Positions 62,011-64,000 of a stretch of 64,000 bases of DNA are shown here, piece after piece. Source of the stretch: Owenweeksia sp963758205 (GTDB lineage Bacteria > Bacteroidota > Bacteroidia > Flavobacteriales > Schleiferiaceae); contig CAVWUM010000002.1 in assembly GCA_963758205.1 (NCBI GenBank), positions 1,178,001-1,242,000 of the forward strand, written 5' to 3'. Each line of letters starts with the position of its first letter. Within the stretch, counting starts at the first letter, position 1. The translations under genes were made by a program, and so were the position numbers. The notes beneath the pieces are model-generated. The model was not told the DNA's origin. It searched no databases and was given only the letters and a program-made list of their open reading frames with translations.

Positions 62011-64000
62011 ATGAAAAACTTTTATTTAGGCTCTATTAGTCAAACCAATAGCCAAACACCCCCCCCCTTTAAGGAAAATCTTACTTTCGGCTCTCCTTAC
62101 TCTAATTACTGTTGGACTTTATGCTCAAGTATGTACTAATGTATTTGCTGTGGAACGTAACATTCCTTTATGCGCCAGCAATATTGTTAATTATGTAATT
62201 TATGATAGTGGCGGTAATTTCATTCAAAATGCCAACTTATCAACTACCAGTGGTGTAAACCTAAATTCCGTGACTTTCAATCCCGGCTCAAGTTCTGTTG
62301 ACGTAGATGTAAATGCCATAACGGATTACCGCGGATTTGGTGAAATCGTTTTAGAAGTGATGGATCAATTAGGAAACATTTGCTTTCTTACGGTAACTGT
62401 TGTGGAATGTTGTGATAATACAAACCCTCACGATTTTCTTTTTGTAAACGAATATTTACCGCCAACAAATTTTAATAATGCAAAGGTTATTTACTATGGC
62501 GATGTAACCGTGGAAAACTCCGAGTTTGACAATTGTGAGGTACTTGGTGGAGTAGATGCCCAGTTAATAATAGTGGATAGAATATTAGGGAGTTCCTCAA
62601 CTTTCAGCAACCTTTGTTCGTACCGCTGGGATAGAATTCACCTCCCAAATAGTTCGGCTTCCTTAAACTTAGATAATTGTACCCTTGAGTATAGCCTTAG
62701 AGGAGCCTTTACAGAAGATGATGGTGAAGTAGATGCTCAATCAACAATTTTTAATAATAACATGATTTCTTTGTTTGTTGAAAACCATACAGCCACAGGG
62801 CCATTTAATGGTTCTTATATAAATCTCTCAGATAATACCTTTACCGACCTTCAATCCTTCTCAGTGCTGGGACAGCATCCCTCATCATCCATTTCACTTA
62901 GTAGTCATAGAGGTTATGTCTGTGCCAATGCTAGTTCAACCCTATCAATAGGTATTAAAGGAAGTAGTGGAGTGCGAATCGGTGAAAGCATAAACTCGAT
63001 AAATACATTTGCAAATCCATCCAACAATGGTGGTGACAAAGCTTATATAGAGGTTGGCACCTCTCACTCTATTATTGAAAACAATACTTTCTCCGGCTGT
63101 TGCGTGGCAATTTGTAGTTACAATAATTCAAGGGTACATATTGGAGGTCAGGCGGCAAATCAAAAAAATGCTTTCAACGAAATAAGTGTGCAAGCACAAA
63201 ACTCCGCTATAATTGCCGAAAAGAATGATTTTTATGGAAACTGCGGTATTGGCTTAATCAACCCCTCATACCTTAATGTAACTTCTAGCTATTTAGATGG
63301 AGACCATTTAACGGATAATATTTTTTGGGGATCGGATGGTGGTTCTATTGCCTATAATTCGCCTGGTAGCAATACTACCTATTCCAGAATATACAACAAT
63401 ACTTTTTTTGGCGGGGGTGTAATAGAGGTGAATGACTTTTATGCAACTGGAACGAAAAAACTAATTATCCATTCCAATACCCTTTCAAATACAGGAAGCA
63501 TAAGGCTCTATAATGTTGATAATGCGGTGGTAGCTAACAACAGCCTAAACATGTCTGCCCTTCATACACCTTCTTCGGCTGCTTCACCCGTGGCTTATGG
63601 CATTGATCTTTTTAATGCTCAGAACTCCACCATTAAATCAAATAGTCTGAACCGTTATAACAGGGGGGTGCAAATAGCTGGAAACTGCGCGGGAACTCAG
63701 TTTACTTGTAACACACTTGTTAATAACTTTTATGGGTTTTATTTGGATGTGTGTTACATTGACCATCAGGGCAGTGTAGGGAATACAACTGGAAATGAAT
63801 GGATTTCAGTCTGGTCAGGGGGCAGGCAATTACAAGGCACTGCAACACAACTTTTTTCTCCTAGAAAGGCTTGGTTTTATTCAACCTCAATTCCAAATCA
63901 AGTATTAAATATATTGCCTTCACCAATTGATAATTTTATCAGAAGAAGACCTGAGGTAAATATTAACCCTTGCACGGCTGTACCAAGTTTCAAAACCACA
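62011..64000 (+). CDS. Large secreted right-handed beta-helix protein; frame set by a C9 tract; runs off window
   Basis: From 62072 to the window end one frame is open for about 643 codons. It begins with a signal peptide (LLSALLTLITVGLYAQ) and continues with Asn/Ser/Gly-rich strands (NNTFSGCCVAICSYNNSRVH, IHSNTLSNTGSIRLYNVDNA), the pattern of parallel beta-helix proteins. It has no start codon in its own frame: TAG lies upstream at 62027-62029 and no ATG, GTG or TTG comes between. The only start is ATG 62011, in another frame, separated by nine C at 62059-62067. With C8 (or C11) the frames join through SQTPPP into the signal peptide. With C9 translation ends after about 45 codons at TAA 62137-62139. 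The gene is thus either phase-variable or carries a homopolymer error. Confidence 0.75.
62059..62067 (+). repeat. Poly-C tract (nine C) that sets the reading frame
   Basis: Nine consecutive C in an AT-rich neighbourhood, inside the 5' coding part of the beta-helix gene and before its signal peptide. The C-tract length decides whether the ATG at 62011 is in frame with the signal peptide and body. C8 and C11 are on, C9 and C10 off. Confidence 0.85.

Noticed and set aside
1..64000. tRNA, rRNA, riboswitch and prophage signatures
   Set aside because: I looked for tRNA T-loop motifs, conserved rRNA stretches, known riboswitch cores and phage structural genes by eye and saw none. A covariance-model scan would be needed to exclude small RNAs.

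Overview
The window looks like chromosome from a Bacteroidota bacterium, probably order Flavobacteriales. The evidence is several secreted proteins with type IX secretion (T9SS) C-terminal signals, DUF5686, DUF4296 and DUF2490 families, promoters of the form TTTG-N19-21-TAnnTTTG instead of TTGACA/TATAAT, almost no Shine-Dalgarno sequences, and the ribosomal order rplM-rpsI-rpsB-tsf. I cannot name the species. I saw no rRNA, tRNA or CRISPR array.

Layout. 1-9.5 kb: a truncated sensor kinase; a polyprenol-phosphate mannosyltransferase, pyrC and lipoprotein operon; a broken epimerase; tyrS; an ECF sigma/anti-sigma pair; a secreted protein, a LuxE-like enzyme and a lipoprotein. 9.5-20.5 kb: a probable phosphate-acquisition locus with a Na/Pi cotransporter, a secreted cupredoxin/lamin-tail protein, a TonB-dependent receptor and a beta-helix lipoprotein, divergent from a PhoB/PhoR-type pair. 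TTAACA-type direct repeats with an 11-bp period lie in the control regions. 20.5-31.5 kb: a glycosyltransferase, the trmB-atl-rsmI operon, pyrH-frr, a CotH-kinase operon, a complete IS3-family element with a 3-bp target duplication, then tsf, rpsB, rpsI and rplM. 31.5-41 kb: an M43 metalloprotease with two small partners, polA, a metallophosphoesterase, a gliding-type T9SS protein and a threonine dehydrogenase. 41-50.5 kb: two paralogous outer-membrane barrels, an NRAMP relative, trhO, a T9SS protein, homogentisate dioxygenase and a lipoprotein. 50.9-64 kb: a 1193-residue secreted orphan, a PLP enzyme pair resembling cysteate synthase plus cysteate acyltransferase (sulfonolipid synthesis), hppD, a TVP38 protein, a DUF5686 protein, and a large secreted protein running off the end whose frame depends on a 9-C tract.

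How they fit together. Phosphate uptake and its regulation form one block. Tyrosine breakdown (hppD, hmgA) is split over 9 kb. Surface and secreted proteins make up much of the accessory content. Housekeeping genes (tyrS, pyrH, frr, tsf, rpsB, rpsI, rplM, polA) fill the rest.

Quality warning. At least eight single-base insertions break five genes, including rplM (twice) and pyrH. Removing them restores exact family lengths, so most are probably sequencing errors. The C-tract gene may be a real phase-variable locus or one more such error.
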